Source: Verrucomicrobiota bacterium
GTDB lineage: Bacteria; Verrucomicrobiota; Verrucomicrobiia; Limisphaerales; JAEYXS01
DNA length: 7,438 nt
Reading direction: 5' to 3'
NCBI GenBank assembly: GCA_021156225.1
Contig: JAJNBN010000158.1
Coordinates: 1-7,438, forward strand
The position numbers and the translations under genes are program-made. This document shows positions 1 to 6,946 of this stretch, piece by piece. Under the pieces are notes generated by a model. That model did no database searches. It was not told the origin of the DNA and worked only from the letters and a program-made list of their open reading frames with translations. Position 1 is the first letter of the stretch; every line of letters begins with the position of its first letter.

Positions 1-1
1 G

Positions 2-394
2 GCCGTCACCGGGATGTTGGCCGGGGATAGCAAACTGGCGACCGGTGAAGTACTGCGCAGTCCGGGGCTGTTGCAAAAGCATTACTCACCCAAGGCTCGG
101 CTGATCATCAGTGAATGGACGGACGCCGCGCACTTGCTGAAGAAGTTGGCGGAGCTTAAGGCCGATTTGGCGACGACTCACATCATCAGCCATACCCGCA
201 TCCCGCTTTGCGCGGAACTCACCAATGTGAGTGTCATCCCCCATGATGCCGAGGCGTTTGCCCGGGCGATCTATGGGGAACTGCATCGGTGCGACGAGGA
301 AGGGGCCAGCCTGATCATGGTGGAGGCGGTGCCGCCCGTGGCGGAATGGCAGGGCATCGCGGACCGGCTCAATAGAGCCTCGGCTACCGCGTAA
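2..394 (+). CDS. Threonylcarbamoyl-AMP synthase (Sua5/TsaC2 family), C-terminal part, 5' end outside window
   Basis: The frame is open from the first codon of the window to the TAA at 392-394, so this is the 3' end of a longer gene; the ATG at 14 is an internal Met. The visible 130 residues contain the segment SPGLLQKHYSPKARL (about residues 21-35). It matches the conserved linker of the form SPGM-x-x-HYAPK that follows the YrdC domain in Sua5 proteins. After it comes an alpha/beta C-terminal domain ending in the expected motif with IMVEAVPP and a final helix (ADRLNRA). Sua5 enzymes use L-threonine, bicarbonate and ATP to make threonylcarbamoyl-AMP in the cytoplasm, the donor for t6A at position 37 of ANN-decoding tRNAs. 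The catalytic YrdC domain lies upstream of the window and cannot be checked. The family call rests on the linker motif and domain pattern and is fairly secure. No terminator with a T-tract follows. Confidence 0.85.
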   Translation, partial: AVTGMLAGDSKLATGEVLRSPGLLQKHYSPKARLIISEWTDAAHLLKKLAELKADLATTHIISHTRIPLCAELTNVSVIPHDAEAFARAIYGELHRCDEEGASLIMVEAVPPVAEWQGIADRLNRASATA

Positions 395-458
395 AAATGC
401 CTTGGCGGTCCTCGCGGGACAGGGCCACTATGCTGAAAAGACGCGCAGCAACAGCTTG

Positions 459-485
459 AAAGTTGGCGGATTTCCCGCAACCTTT
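459..485 (+). other. Imperfect hairpin in the 143 bp gap before the TolC-like gene
   Basis: The left arm 459-469 (AAAGTTGGCGG) pairs with the right arm 475-485 (CCGCAACCTTT). The stem has about ten pairs, two single-base bulges (one G on the left, one C on the right) and a five-base loop at 470-474. No T-tract follows, so it is not a standard intrinsic terminator. It could be a 5' UTR structure of the next gene, a weak or Rho-linked end for the Sua5 gene, or chance. The rest of 395-537 holds no small ORF with a ribosome binding site and no convincing promoter. Confidence 0.25.
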
Positions 486-537
486 GGCCCGAGCAACTGT
501 TTAACCACCGGACAACCGGGAACTTTTTGACGAAATC

Positions 538-2049
538 ATGGGAATGGCGCAATTTTTAAGGGTGATGCAATTCCGCCTGGCGGCAATTGGTGTGGGTGGG
601 CTGTTCACCCTCACCGCGCTGGGCCAGCCGGCCCCCCAACCCGTCCGCCAGCTCAGCTTGATGGAGTGCATTGAGATGGCCTTGGCTCACAATCTGGACA
701 TCCGCATCCAGCGGGAAGAGCCCCGGTTGGATCGTTTCACGTTGGAAGGTTCCTACGCCGCTTGGGATCCCTCGTTCACCTCCACTGCCGTCCATAACTA
801 CAACTCCTCTCCCGGCGGTACGGATGGTGAAGGCCGTCCCTTGCCTTCCACGGAGATCAATACCGAGTCCATCTCCCCCGGCCTGACCGGTGTGTTGCCG
901 ACCGGCATGCGTTATGATCTGACCTCGAATTTCGGCTTCCGGGATGTGAACAACAACCGGTCCGAATATAACAGCCAGGCGGTGATCAGCGTCCGCCAGC
1001 CCTTGTTGCGCAACATGTGGATCGATGATTCCCGCCGCCAGATCCTCATCAACCGGCGCAATCTGCGCAGCTCGGAACTGGGTGTGACCCTGCAGGCGAT
1101 GAACACCATCGCTTCCGTCGAACAGGCGTACTTCGATCTCATCTTCGCCGAAGAAAACGTGAAGGTGCAGCAATCCGCGCTCGGTCTGGCCGAACGGTTG
1201 CTGTCAGAAAATAAAAAGCGCGTAGAAGTGGGTGCGCTCGCTCCGCTAGACGAGAAGCAGGCGGAATCTCAAGTGGCCGCGCGCCAGGCCGATCTCATTC
1301 GTGCGGAAGGCCAATTGGCTGACCAGCAGAACGTCTTGAAGCGGCTTTTGACGGATGATTTCGCCGTGTGGCGCACCGTTTATATCAAGCCCACGGACAA
1401 GTTGCTGCCGCTGCCCCAGACCTTTGACCTGCAAGAAAGCTGGCAGACCGGCATCGATATGCGGCCCGACCTGGAGCAACAGCGCATCGAGCTGGAGAAG
1501 CAGAACATCCAGTTGCGCTACACCCGCAATCAGTTGTTCCCCTCGCTCGACCTCTTCGGCAGCTTTGGCCAGAACGGCTTGGGACCGAACATGGGCAATG
1601 TGGTGCGTGACATCGAGGTGGGTGAGAATCCCCGGAACTCTTATGGCATCGCGCTGACCATCCCCTTGGGCAATCGCGCCGCCCGCAGCGCGCATAACAT
1701 CGCCAAGGGCATCAAGGAACAATTGCTCCTGCGCTTCAAGAAACTGGAGCAGGATACCATCATCAACATCGATAATTCGGTGCGGCTGGCGCAGTCAAAC
1801 TACGAGCAGATCGATGCCACGCGCAAGGCCCGCGAATACGCCGAGGCCGCGCTGGATGCCGAGCAGAAGAAGCTGGCGAACGGCAAGAGCACGAGCTTCG
1901 TGGTGCTGCAATTGCAACGCGATCTGACCTCCGCCCGCTCCGCTGAGATCCGCGCGCTGGCGGATTACAACAAGGCACTCTCCACGCTGTCTCTGAACGA
2001 GGGTACCACGCTCCGGCGGAACAAGCTGGATGTGCGGGTGGAGCGGTAA
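538..2049 (+). CDS. TolC-family outer-membrane efflux protein (OEP superfamily)
   Basis: 503-residue protein with the two-repeat layout of TolC-like outer-membrane factors, which form trimeric channels through the outer membrane and periplasm for type I secretion or efflux. Residues 11-29 form a signal peptide: Arg13, then a hydrophobic stretch ending in TALG, with likely cleavage after ALG before QPAP. No lipobox cysteine follows, so the mature protein is probably not a lipoprotein. The first OEP repeat covers about 36-280 and includes the helical segment VGALAPLDEKQAESQVAA (231-248). The second begins near RPDLEQQRIELEKQN (309-323) and ends with the helical run KSTSFVVLQLQRDL (450-463). The start is uncertain: ATGs at 538, 544 and 565 share the frame. 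The 565 start gives the cleanest signal peptide, but AAGGG lies only 2 bases from it; 538 has no clear ribosome binding site. No membrane-fusion or RND partner is visible nearby, so substrate and partner pump are unknown. Confidence 0.9.
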   Translation: MGMAQFLRVMQFRLAAIGVGGLFTLTALGQPAPQPVRQLSLMECIEMALAHNLDIRIQREEPRLDRFTLEGSYAAWDPSFTSTAVHNYNSSPGGTDGEGRPLPSTEINTESISPGLTGVLPTGMRYDLTSNFGFRDVNNNRSEYNSQAVISVRQPLLRNMWIDDSRRQILINRRNLRSSELGVTLQAMNTIASVEQAYFDLIFAEENVKVQQSALGLAERLLSENKKRVEVGALAPLDEKQAESQVAARQADLIRAEGQLADQQNVLKRLLTDDFAVWRTVYIKPTDKLLPLPQTFDLQESWQTGIDMRPDLEQQRIELEKQNIQLRYTRNQLFPSLDLFGSFGQNGLGPNMGNVVRDIEVGENPRNSYGIALTIPLGNRAARSAHNIAKGIKEQLLLRFKKLEQDTIINIDNSVRLAQSNYEQIDATRKAREYAEAALDAEQKKLANGKSTSFVVLQLQRDLTSARSAEIRALADYNKALSTLSLNEGTTLRRNKLDVRVER

Positions 2050-2078
2050 GCGCTCTGACGGTGACAAAACCCTTTGCG

Positions 2079-2110
2079 AATGCGGCCAGTATGGCCGCAT
2101 TTTCCTTTCT
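2079..2110 (+). terminator. Rho-independent terminator after the TolC-like gene
   Basis: A perfect 9 bp stem, AATGCGGCC (2079-2087) and GGCCGCATT (2093-2101), closes a five-base loop AGTAT and is followed by the T-rich run TTCCTTTCT. It begins 30 bases after the stop codon of the TolC-like gene. It should end that transcript and separate it from the helicase gene. The T-tract is interrupted by cytosines, which may make termination incomplete. Confidence 0.85.
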
Positions 2111-2169
2111 AGCAGGCGTACGTTCACGGGTTGACTTCACCGCATTTCAGAGAATCGTTTGAGTTGCAC

Positions 2170-4833
2170 ATGGCGTTGCCCGGATTAGCGAACTCTACAG
2201 TCACGGAATGGTTCTCTCGTACTTACGGGAAGCCAACACCCGTGCAGGCGCAGGCGTGGCCGACCATCGCGCAGGGGAAGAATGCGCTGCTGGTTTCGCC
2301 CACGGGAACGGGCAAGACCTTGGCAGCGTTTCTCGCGGCCTTGCATGAGCTGGCAGCGATGGAATTGCGCGGTGAATTGGAGAACCGCATCTACCTGCTC
2401 TACATCTCGCCATTGCGCGCCTTGGGTTATGATCTGGAGAAGAATCTCAACGCACCGTTGCAGGCGATATATGGGGAGAAGCCGCCGATTCGTGTAGGTT
2501 TGCGTTCGGGCGATACTTCCTCTGCTGAACGGCAGAAACAATTCACCAAGCCGCCGCACATCTTGCTGACCACGCCGGAAAGCCTGTGCCTCCTGATGAG
2601 CCAGGAGAAGTGGTTGCCTGTCCTCTCCGGCGTCCGTTGGGTGATCGTGGATGAGATCCACGCCCTGGCGGAGAACAAGCGGGGAGCGCATCTCAGCTTA
2701 AGTTTGGAACGGGTGGATGAGCTGGTACGAAGCTCAAAGAAAACCGAACCCGAAACTCCGAACCAGAAACTAGAAACCAACTGCGTCCAACGCATCGGGC
2801 TCTCCGCCACGGTTGCGCCATTGGATGAAGTGGCGAAATTTCTGGTGGGCACGCATGGTCAATGCGAGATCATTGATGCGAGTGCGGAGAAGAAGATCGA
2901 TCTGCGAGTTTATACGCCGCTCGGGAAGAATCCGTATCCGGTGGCGGGTTACACCGGAGAACGGCTCATCAAAGAATTGGGGCGCTTGGTGCTGGGGAAT
3001 CGCACTACGCTGATCTTCACGAACACACGTTCTGGCGCGGAGTCAGCGACGTTTTGGTTGAAGGATGCGTTGCCGGAATTGGCGGAACAGATCGAGTGTC
3101 ACCATGCTTCGCTGGATCGCGATGTGCGGCAGGAGGTGGAGGATCGGTTGAAGCGCGGGGAACTGCGAGCTGTCGTTTGCTCCACGAGTTTGGAGCTGGG
3201 CATTGATATCGGGTCCATCGATCTCGTCGTCATGCTCGCGACGCCCAAAGGGGTGAGCAAAGCGCTGCAACGGACAGGTCGCGCTGGTCATAACATTCAT
3301 TCCATCAGCCGTGGCCTTTTGATGGCCACGAACATCAATGACCTCATCGAATGTTGCGCCACCGCCCTGCTTGCCCGCACGCGGCATCTGGATAATGTAC
3401 GCTTGCCTAACGCCCCGCTCGATGTGCTGGCGCAGCATTTGGTGAGCATGGGTTGTTTGGAGAAGCGATCTCGCGCCGAAGCATTCGCACTCGTCCGCAA
3501 GGCTCATATCTATCGCCATTTAACGGAGCAAGATTTCGATGACGTGCTGGATTATCTTGCGGGCGGTGGGAAATCCCTGCGGAAGCAATATGCTGAACTC
3601 TTCGGCAAGATCCATCTGGATGAAGAGAGCTTCGAGACGCGTCTAGGTACGGTGCGGCGTGATTTCTTGCAGAACGTCGGCGTCATTCCCAGCGAAGGGA
3701 CGGTGACTATCCGGTTGAAGAATCGCGTGCTCGGCAGTGTGGAGGAGTCCTTCATGCGGCAGTTGAAGCCCGGCGATGTCTTCATGATCGGGGGACGCGC
3801 GGTGCAGTTGGAAAAGGTCGGGTGGATGGAAGTCTTCGTGCGGCGCGCGGATCATTCCAAGCCGACCATCCCGCGCTGGAACGCGAACAAGATGCCACTG
3901 AGCAATCGCGTGGCCCAAGAGATCATGGGTTTTCGCTCGGAATTGCGGACACGCCTGGAAGCTGATGATGGGCCCGACTTGGAACCTTGGATCGCCGCCC
4001 GGCTCGATTGCGGCTCGAACAATGCACGCATCATCGGAAAAATGTATCGCGCTCAGCATGAGCTTTCGGAGATACCCACGGTGGATTTTCTGCTGGTGGA
4101 GGAACTGGCCGCCAGTCGGGATGAGGAAACGGTGGCCGTCGTGGAACCGAACAGTCGCAAACCACGTGTCAAAGGACGACCCATCTGGGTGCCCGCGCGT
4201 CATTATTTCATCCATTCACTGATTGGCCGTTCGGCGAATGACGCTCTTTCCCGCGTAGTTGCCCAGAGATTGAGCCGGTTACGCGGTGGCAATGCGGTGG
4301 CCACACCGGATGATTATGGTTTCGTACTTACGGTGACGCCGGAACAGCATTTTACCTTGGAAGAATTGCCTCAATTGCTGGCGCTGGAAGGTTTTGAGGA
4401 GGACTTGGACCAATCGCTCAAACGCTCGGCCCTCTTGCAGTATCACTTCCGCAATGCCGCCCAGACCGGCTTGATGGTTTACCGGAATTACTTCGGAGAA
4501 CAGAAATCCGTCCGGAAGCTGCACTTTTCGGCCGAAGTCATCTTCAATGTTTTGCAAGAGTATGAGCCGGACCATGTTCTAATGCGGGAAGCGCGCAGTG
4601 ATGTGCTCCATACCTTTCTCGACGTCGCAGGTGCGAAGGCCTTTCTGGACCGCGCGGCTGAGTTACCCAAACGTCTCCATGCCGTGGACCGTGTGCCGCC
4701 ACTTTCCTTCGCCATGTATGCCACGAAGATCAAGGAAGCCCTGCTGGTGGAAGATCCGGCTGCGACGATGGAACGGCTGTATAACCTCTGGTGGAGCCGG
4801 ATAGAAGGGGACGAAGGCAAAACCAACCCTTGA
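2170..4833 (+). CDS. Lhr-core type DEAD/DEAH-box helicase (superfamily 2)
   Basis: Large ATP-dependent helicase, 887 residues from the ATG at 2170. An in-frame TTG at 2131 would add 13 residues; ATG is preferred because it lies just before the conserved core (ALPG...WF...PTPVQ). Numbering from the TTG, the motifs in order are: Q motif region PTPVQ (35-39), motif I SPTGTGKT (56-63), Ia YISPLRAL (91-98), Ib TTPESL (147-152), II DEIH (174-177), III SAT (225-227), IV IFTNTRSGAE (295-304), V STSLELGIDIG (351-361), VI QRTGRAGH (380-387). Behind the two RecA domains lie a winged-helix-like region and a DEAD/H-associated domain (the IHSLIGRSANDALSR segment, 694-708). This is the Lhr-core arrangement; length fits Lhr-core proteins, not the ~1500-residue long Lhr. 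Family members are 3'-to-5' translocases linked to DNA repair. Residues 201-218 are a low-complexity insert encoded by a GAAAC-type repeat. No ligase or nuclease partner gene is adjacent, so a ligase-associated subtype is not supported by context. Confidence 0.9.
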   Translation: MALPGLANSTVTEWFSRTYGKPTPVQAQAWPTIAQGKNALLVSPTGTGKTLAAFLAALHELAAMELRGELENRIYLLYISPLRALGYDLEKNLNAPLQAIYGEKPPIRVGLRSGDTSSAERQKQFTKPPHILLTTPESLCLLMSQEKWLPVLSGVRWVIVDEIHALAENKRGAHLSLSLERVDELVRSSKKTEPETPNQKLETNCVQRIGLSATVAPLDEVAKFLVGTHGQCEIIDASAEKKIDLRVYTPLGKNPYPVAGYTGERLIKELGRLVLGNRTTLIFTNTRSGAESATFWLKDALPELAEQIECHHASLDRDVRQEVEDRLKRGELRAVVCSTSLELGIDIGSIDLVVMLATPKGVSKALQRTGRAGHNIHSISRGLLMATNINDLIECCATALLARTRHLDNVRLPNAPLDVLAQHLVSMGCLEKRSRAEAFALVRKAHIYRHLTEQDFDDVLDYLAGGGKSLRKQYAELFGKIHLDEESFETRLGTVRRDFLQNVGVIPSEGTVTIRLKNRVLGSVEESFMRQLKPGDVFMIGGRAVQLEKVGWMEVFVRRADHSKPTIPRWNANKMPLSNRVAQEIMGFRSELRTRLEADDGPDLEPWIAARLDCGSNNARIIGKMYRAQHELSEIPTVDFLLVEELAASRDEETVAVVEPNSRKPRVKGRPIWVPARHYFIHSLIGRSANDALSRVVAQRLSRLRGGNAVATPDDYGFVLTVTPEQHFTLEELPQLLALEGFEEDLDQSLKRSALLQYHFRNAAQTGLMVYRNYFGEQKSVRKLHFSAEVIFNVLQEYEPDHVLMREARSDVLHTFLDVAGAKAFLDRAAELPKRLHAVDRVPPLSFAMYATKIKEALLVEDPAATMERLYNLWWSRIEGDEGKTNP
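2739..2780 (+). repeat. Degenerate GAAACC-type tandem repeat inside the helicase gene
   Basis: Six consecutive units of 6-8 bases fill this stretch: GAAAACC, GAACCC, GAAACTCC, GAACCA, GAAACTA and GAAACCA. The strand is almost free of G except at the first base of each unit. In the helicase frame it reads as a hydrophilic KTEPETPNQKLETN stretch between motif II and motif III, flanked by regular helicase sequence. The reading frame is kept. It looks like a short repeat array that settled in a tolerant surface loop. Whether it belongs to a genome-wide repeat family cannot be seen from this window. Confidence 0.6.
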
Positions 4834-4873
4834 ATGGAGCAAAAAATGCCCGCTTTCTCCCCAGTGCCATGGC

Positions 4874-4903
4874 TTGACGGTATTTGCACGGTTGGGGTAG
4901 CTT
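4874..4903 (+). promoter_or_regulatory. Candidate sigma-70 type promoter for clpPX
   Basis: TTGACG (4874-4879) matches five of six bases of the -35 consensus. After an 18-base spacer comes TAGCTT (4898-4903), which keeps the three most conserved -10 bases (T1, A2, T6). Transcription would start near 4910, about 30 bases before the clpP ATG at 4940. This position argues against the in-frame TTG at 4910 as the clpP start. The -10 element is weak, so the call is tentative. Confidence 0.35.
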
Positions 4904-4939
4904 GCCCTATTGGCGCGATGCGCTAGTGTAGTCGTACAT

Positions 4940-5572
4940 ATGAACAACTTTTTGATACCACACGTCATCGAACAGACCGGACGTGGCGAACGCGGTTACG
5001 ATATCTACTCCCGTTTGCTGGTGGACCGCATTGTTTTCCTCGGCACCCCCGTTGATGACATGGTGGCGAACGTGATCATCGCGCAGTTGTTGTTCCTCCA
5101 GATGACGGACCCGAAAAAGGACGTGCATCTGTATATCAATTCCCCCGGCGGCAGCGTCACCGCGGGCCTCGCCATCTATGATACCATGCAGTTCCTGACC
5201 TGCGACGTGAACACGTATTGCATCGGCCAGGCGGCCAGCATGGGCGCGGTGCTCCTCTGCGGCGGCACGAAGGGTAAACGGTTCGCCCTGCCGAACGCGA
5301 ATATCATGATCCATCAGGTGCTCGGTGGCGCGGAGGGCCAGGCGAGCGATGTGGAGATCCGCGTGAAGTACATGCTGAAGCTCAAGGAGCGGCTGAACAC
5401 AATCATCGCGCGGCATACTGGCCAGACGTACGAAGTGGTGGAAAAAGCGTGCGACCGTGATAACTTTATGAGTTCCGAAGAAGCGAAGAAATTCGGCCTC
5501 GTGGACGAAGTCGTCGCCTCGCGCAAAGAAGTCCCCGGCATGCCGGACAAGACTTCCGTAGTCACGAATTGA
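4940..5572 (+). CDS. clpP: ATP-dependent Clp protease proteolytic subunit ClpP
   Basis: Serine protease subunit that forms two stacked heptameric rings and degrades proteins delivered by ClpX or ClpA/ClpC ATPases in the cytoplasm. The 210-residue protein has a full Ser-His-Asp triad: Ser100 in GQAASMGA, His125 in NIMIHQVLGG, and Asp174 in RDNFMS, with the same spacing as in E. coli ClpP. Other family marks are IEQTGRGER near the N-terminus, YINSPGGSVTAG (oxyanion-hole region), the handle-region segment GQASDVEI, and EEAKKFGLVDEV near the end. The start at 4940 places MNNFLIPHVIEQ almost directly on the mature N-terminus of E. coli ClpP, so a long propeptide appears to be missing. An in-frame TTG at 4910 would add ten residues of unlikely sequence (ARCASVVVH). 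No clear Shine-Dalgarno sequence is present. An 18-residue tail after the conserved core (ASRKEVPGMPDKTSVVTN) is not conserved. clpX follows after 18 bases, and the two are almost certainly co-transcribed. Confidence 0.97.
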   Translation: MNNFLIPHVIEQTGRGERGYDIYSRLLVDRIVFLGTPVDDMVANVIIAQLLFLQMTDPKKDVHLYINSPGGSVTAGLAIYDTMQFLTCDVNTYCIGQAASMGAVLLCGGTKGKRFALPNANIMIHQVLGGAEGQASDVEIRVKYMLKLKERLNTIIARHTGQTYEVVEKACDRDNFMSSEEAKKFGLVDEVVASRKEVPGMPDKTSVVTN

Positions 5573-5590
5573 TCTTAACTGGCAAATAAA

Positions 5591-6892
5591 ATGGCCCGGC
5601 CTACCAACCTGACCTTGTGCAGCTTCTGCGGGAAATCCCACGCAGAAGTGAAAAAGCTCATCGCGGGGCCGGGCGTTTACATCTGCGACAGTTGCATTCT
5701 CGTCTGCAAGAACGTCCTGGACAAGGAGATGCAGGCGGAGGTGAAGCGGGCCCAGCCACGTGTCCGCATCCCCAAACCCGCAGACATCAAGGCGGAACTG
5801 GACATCCATTGCATCGGACAGGACATCGCCAAGAAGACCCTCGCGGTGGCGGTGCACAATCATTACAAGCGCGTGATGCATGACGTGGGTGCGCCAGCCG
5901 AAGGGGCCGAGCCGCAGTTCCCGCAGATGATCAGTTCGCCGCATCAGGATGTGGAGATCGAGAAGAGCAACATCCTGCTCGTGGGCCCGACGGGTTCCGG
6001 TAAGACGCTGCTCGCGCGTTCTTTGGCGCGCATCTTGGACGTCCCCTTTGCGATCGCGGATGCCACGACTTTGACCGAAGCCGGTTATGTCGGTGAAGAC
6101 GTGGAGAACATCATCCTGCGCCTGCTGCAGAACGCGGATTACGATGTGAAGCGCGCGCAGATGGGCATCGTTTACATCGATGAGATCGACAAGATCGCGC
6201 GCAAGACGGAGAACGTCTCCATCACGCGTGATGTCTCCGGTGAGGGCGTGCAACAGGCGCTCCTGAAGATTTTGGAAGGCACCATCTGCAACGTGCCTCC
6301 GCAAGGCGGCCGCAAGCATCCCCAGCAGGAATACATCCGCGTAGATACGACGAATATACTGTTCATCTGCGGCGGTGCGTTCGTGGGTCTTGAGAAGATG
6401 GTGCAACGCCGCGTGGGCAAGCGTGTGCTGGGCTTTGGCGATGCCAAAGAAGCCGGCCGTATCGCGCCCGAAGACCGCACCACCATCATGCAGTTGGTGG
6501 AGCCGGAAGATTTGCTGAGCTACGGTTACATCCCCGAATTCATCGGTCGTCTGCCGATGCTCACTGTGCTCGAGGAGCTGACCGAAGACCAGATGATGAC
6601 CATCCTCACCGAGACGAAGAACGCGCTCACCAAGCAGTTCGCGAAGCTCATGGCGATGGAAGGCGTCGAACTCGAATTCTCCTGCGATGCCCTGCAGGAA
6701 CTGGCCGCCCAGGCAATCAAGAAGGGCACCGGCGCCCGCGCCCTCCGCGGCCTGCTGGAGAAGCTGATGCTGGACGTGATGTATGACGTCCCCGGCAGTG
6801 ACGACATCGTCAACGTCAAGATCACCCGCGCTGTGGTGATGGGCAAAGCCAAGCCTATCATCCGGCGGAAACAGGACAAAGCCGCCGCTTAA
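5591..6892 (+). CDS. clpX: ATP-dependent Clp protease ATP-binding subunit ClpX
   Basis: Hexameric AAA+ unfoldase that recognises substrates, unfolds them with ATP and threads them into ClpP. The 433-residue protein has every expected part. The N-terminal zinc-binding domain carries Cys10, Cys13, Cys32 and Cys35. Walker A is GPTGSGKT (132-139), the pore loop is GYVG (165-168), and Walker B is IVYIDEID (193-200). The RKH pore-entry motif is at 241-243. The ClpP-docking loop is LGF (280-282), in place of the commoner IGF. The arginine finger Arg320 lies in IPEFIGR, and the sensor 2 arginine is Arg383 in GTGAR. The linker before Walker A (about 100-125) is longer than in E. coli ClpX and rich in Pro, Ala and Glu, which explains most of the extra length. 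The start is the first ATG after clpP; upstream there is no strong Shine-Dalgarno, so translational coupling to clpP is likely. Identity is secure. Confidence 0.98.
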   Translation: MARPTNLTLCSFCGKSHAEVKKLIAGPGVYICDSCILVCKNVLDKEMQAEVKRAQPRVRIPKPADIKAELDIHCIGQDIAKKTLAVAVHNHYKRVMHDVGAPAEGAEPQFPQMISSPHQDVEIEKSNILLVGPTGSGKTLLARSLARILDVPFAIADATTLTEAGYVGEDVENIILRLLQNADYDVKRAQMGIVYIDEIDKIARKTENVSITRDVSGEGVQQALLKILEGTICNVPPQGGRKHPQQEYIRVDTTNILFICGGAFVGLEKMVQRRVGKRVLGFGDAKEAGRIAPEDRTTIMQLVEPEDLLSYGYIPEFIGRLPMLTVLEELTEDQMMTILTETKNALTKQFAKLMAMEGVELEFSCDALQELAAQAIKKGTGARALRGLLEKLMLDVMYDVPGSDDIVNVKITRAVVMGKAKPIIRRKQDKAAA

Positions 6893-6934
6893 TTCTCGCG
6901 GGTTGCCCGGTGATTCACCGACGGGCGCCCGCCC

Positions 6935-6940
6935 CAAGGT
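6935..6940 (+). promoter_or_regulatory. Ribosome binding site of the aminotransferase gene
   Basis: CAAGGT lies six bases before the ATG at 6947 and supports that start. It is the clearest Shine-Dalgarno-like site in the window; the starts of clpP, clpX, the helicase and the TolC-like gene lack an equally good one. Confidence 0.5.
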
Positions 6941-6946
6941 ATTCCC

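Noticed and set aside
556..1173. Minus-strand open frame of 205 codons opposite the TolC-like gene
   Set aside because: It is a shadow of a confidently identified gene, with His/Gly-rich, domain-free translation and no supporting start signals.
4837..4861. Possible terminator after the helicase gene (GGAG...CTCC pairing)
   Set aside because: The stem is short and bulged with a ten-base loop and no following T-tract.
4870..4888. Possible sigma-54 promoter (TGG ... TTGCA) upstream of clpP
   Set aside because: The GG and GC dinucleotides are 13 bases apart instead of the required 10, and the TGGCAC box is incomplete.
4910..4939. N-terminal extension of ClpP from TTG 4910
   Set aside because: The ten added residues do not resemble ClpP, and the candidate promoter would place the transcript start at about this point. 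ATG 4940 gives a normal ClpP N-terminus.
6905..6926. Hairpin between clpX and the aminotransferase gene (GCCCGGTG ... CAC, CGGGC)
   Set aside because: Five plus three pairs with a three-base bulge and no T-tract. In GC-rich spacer DNA this is likely chance, and it does not support a terminator.
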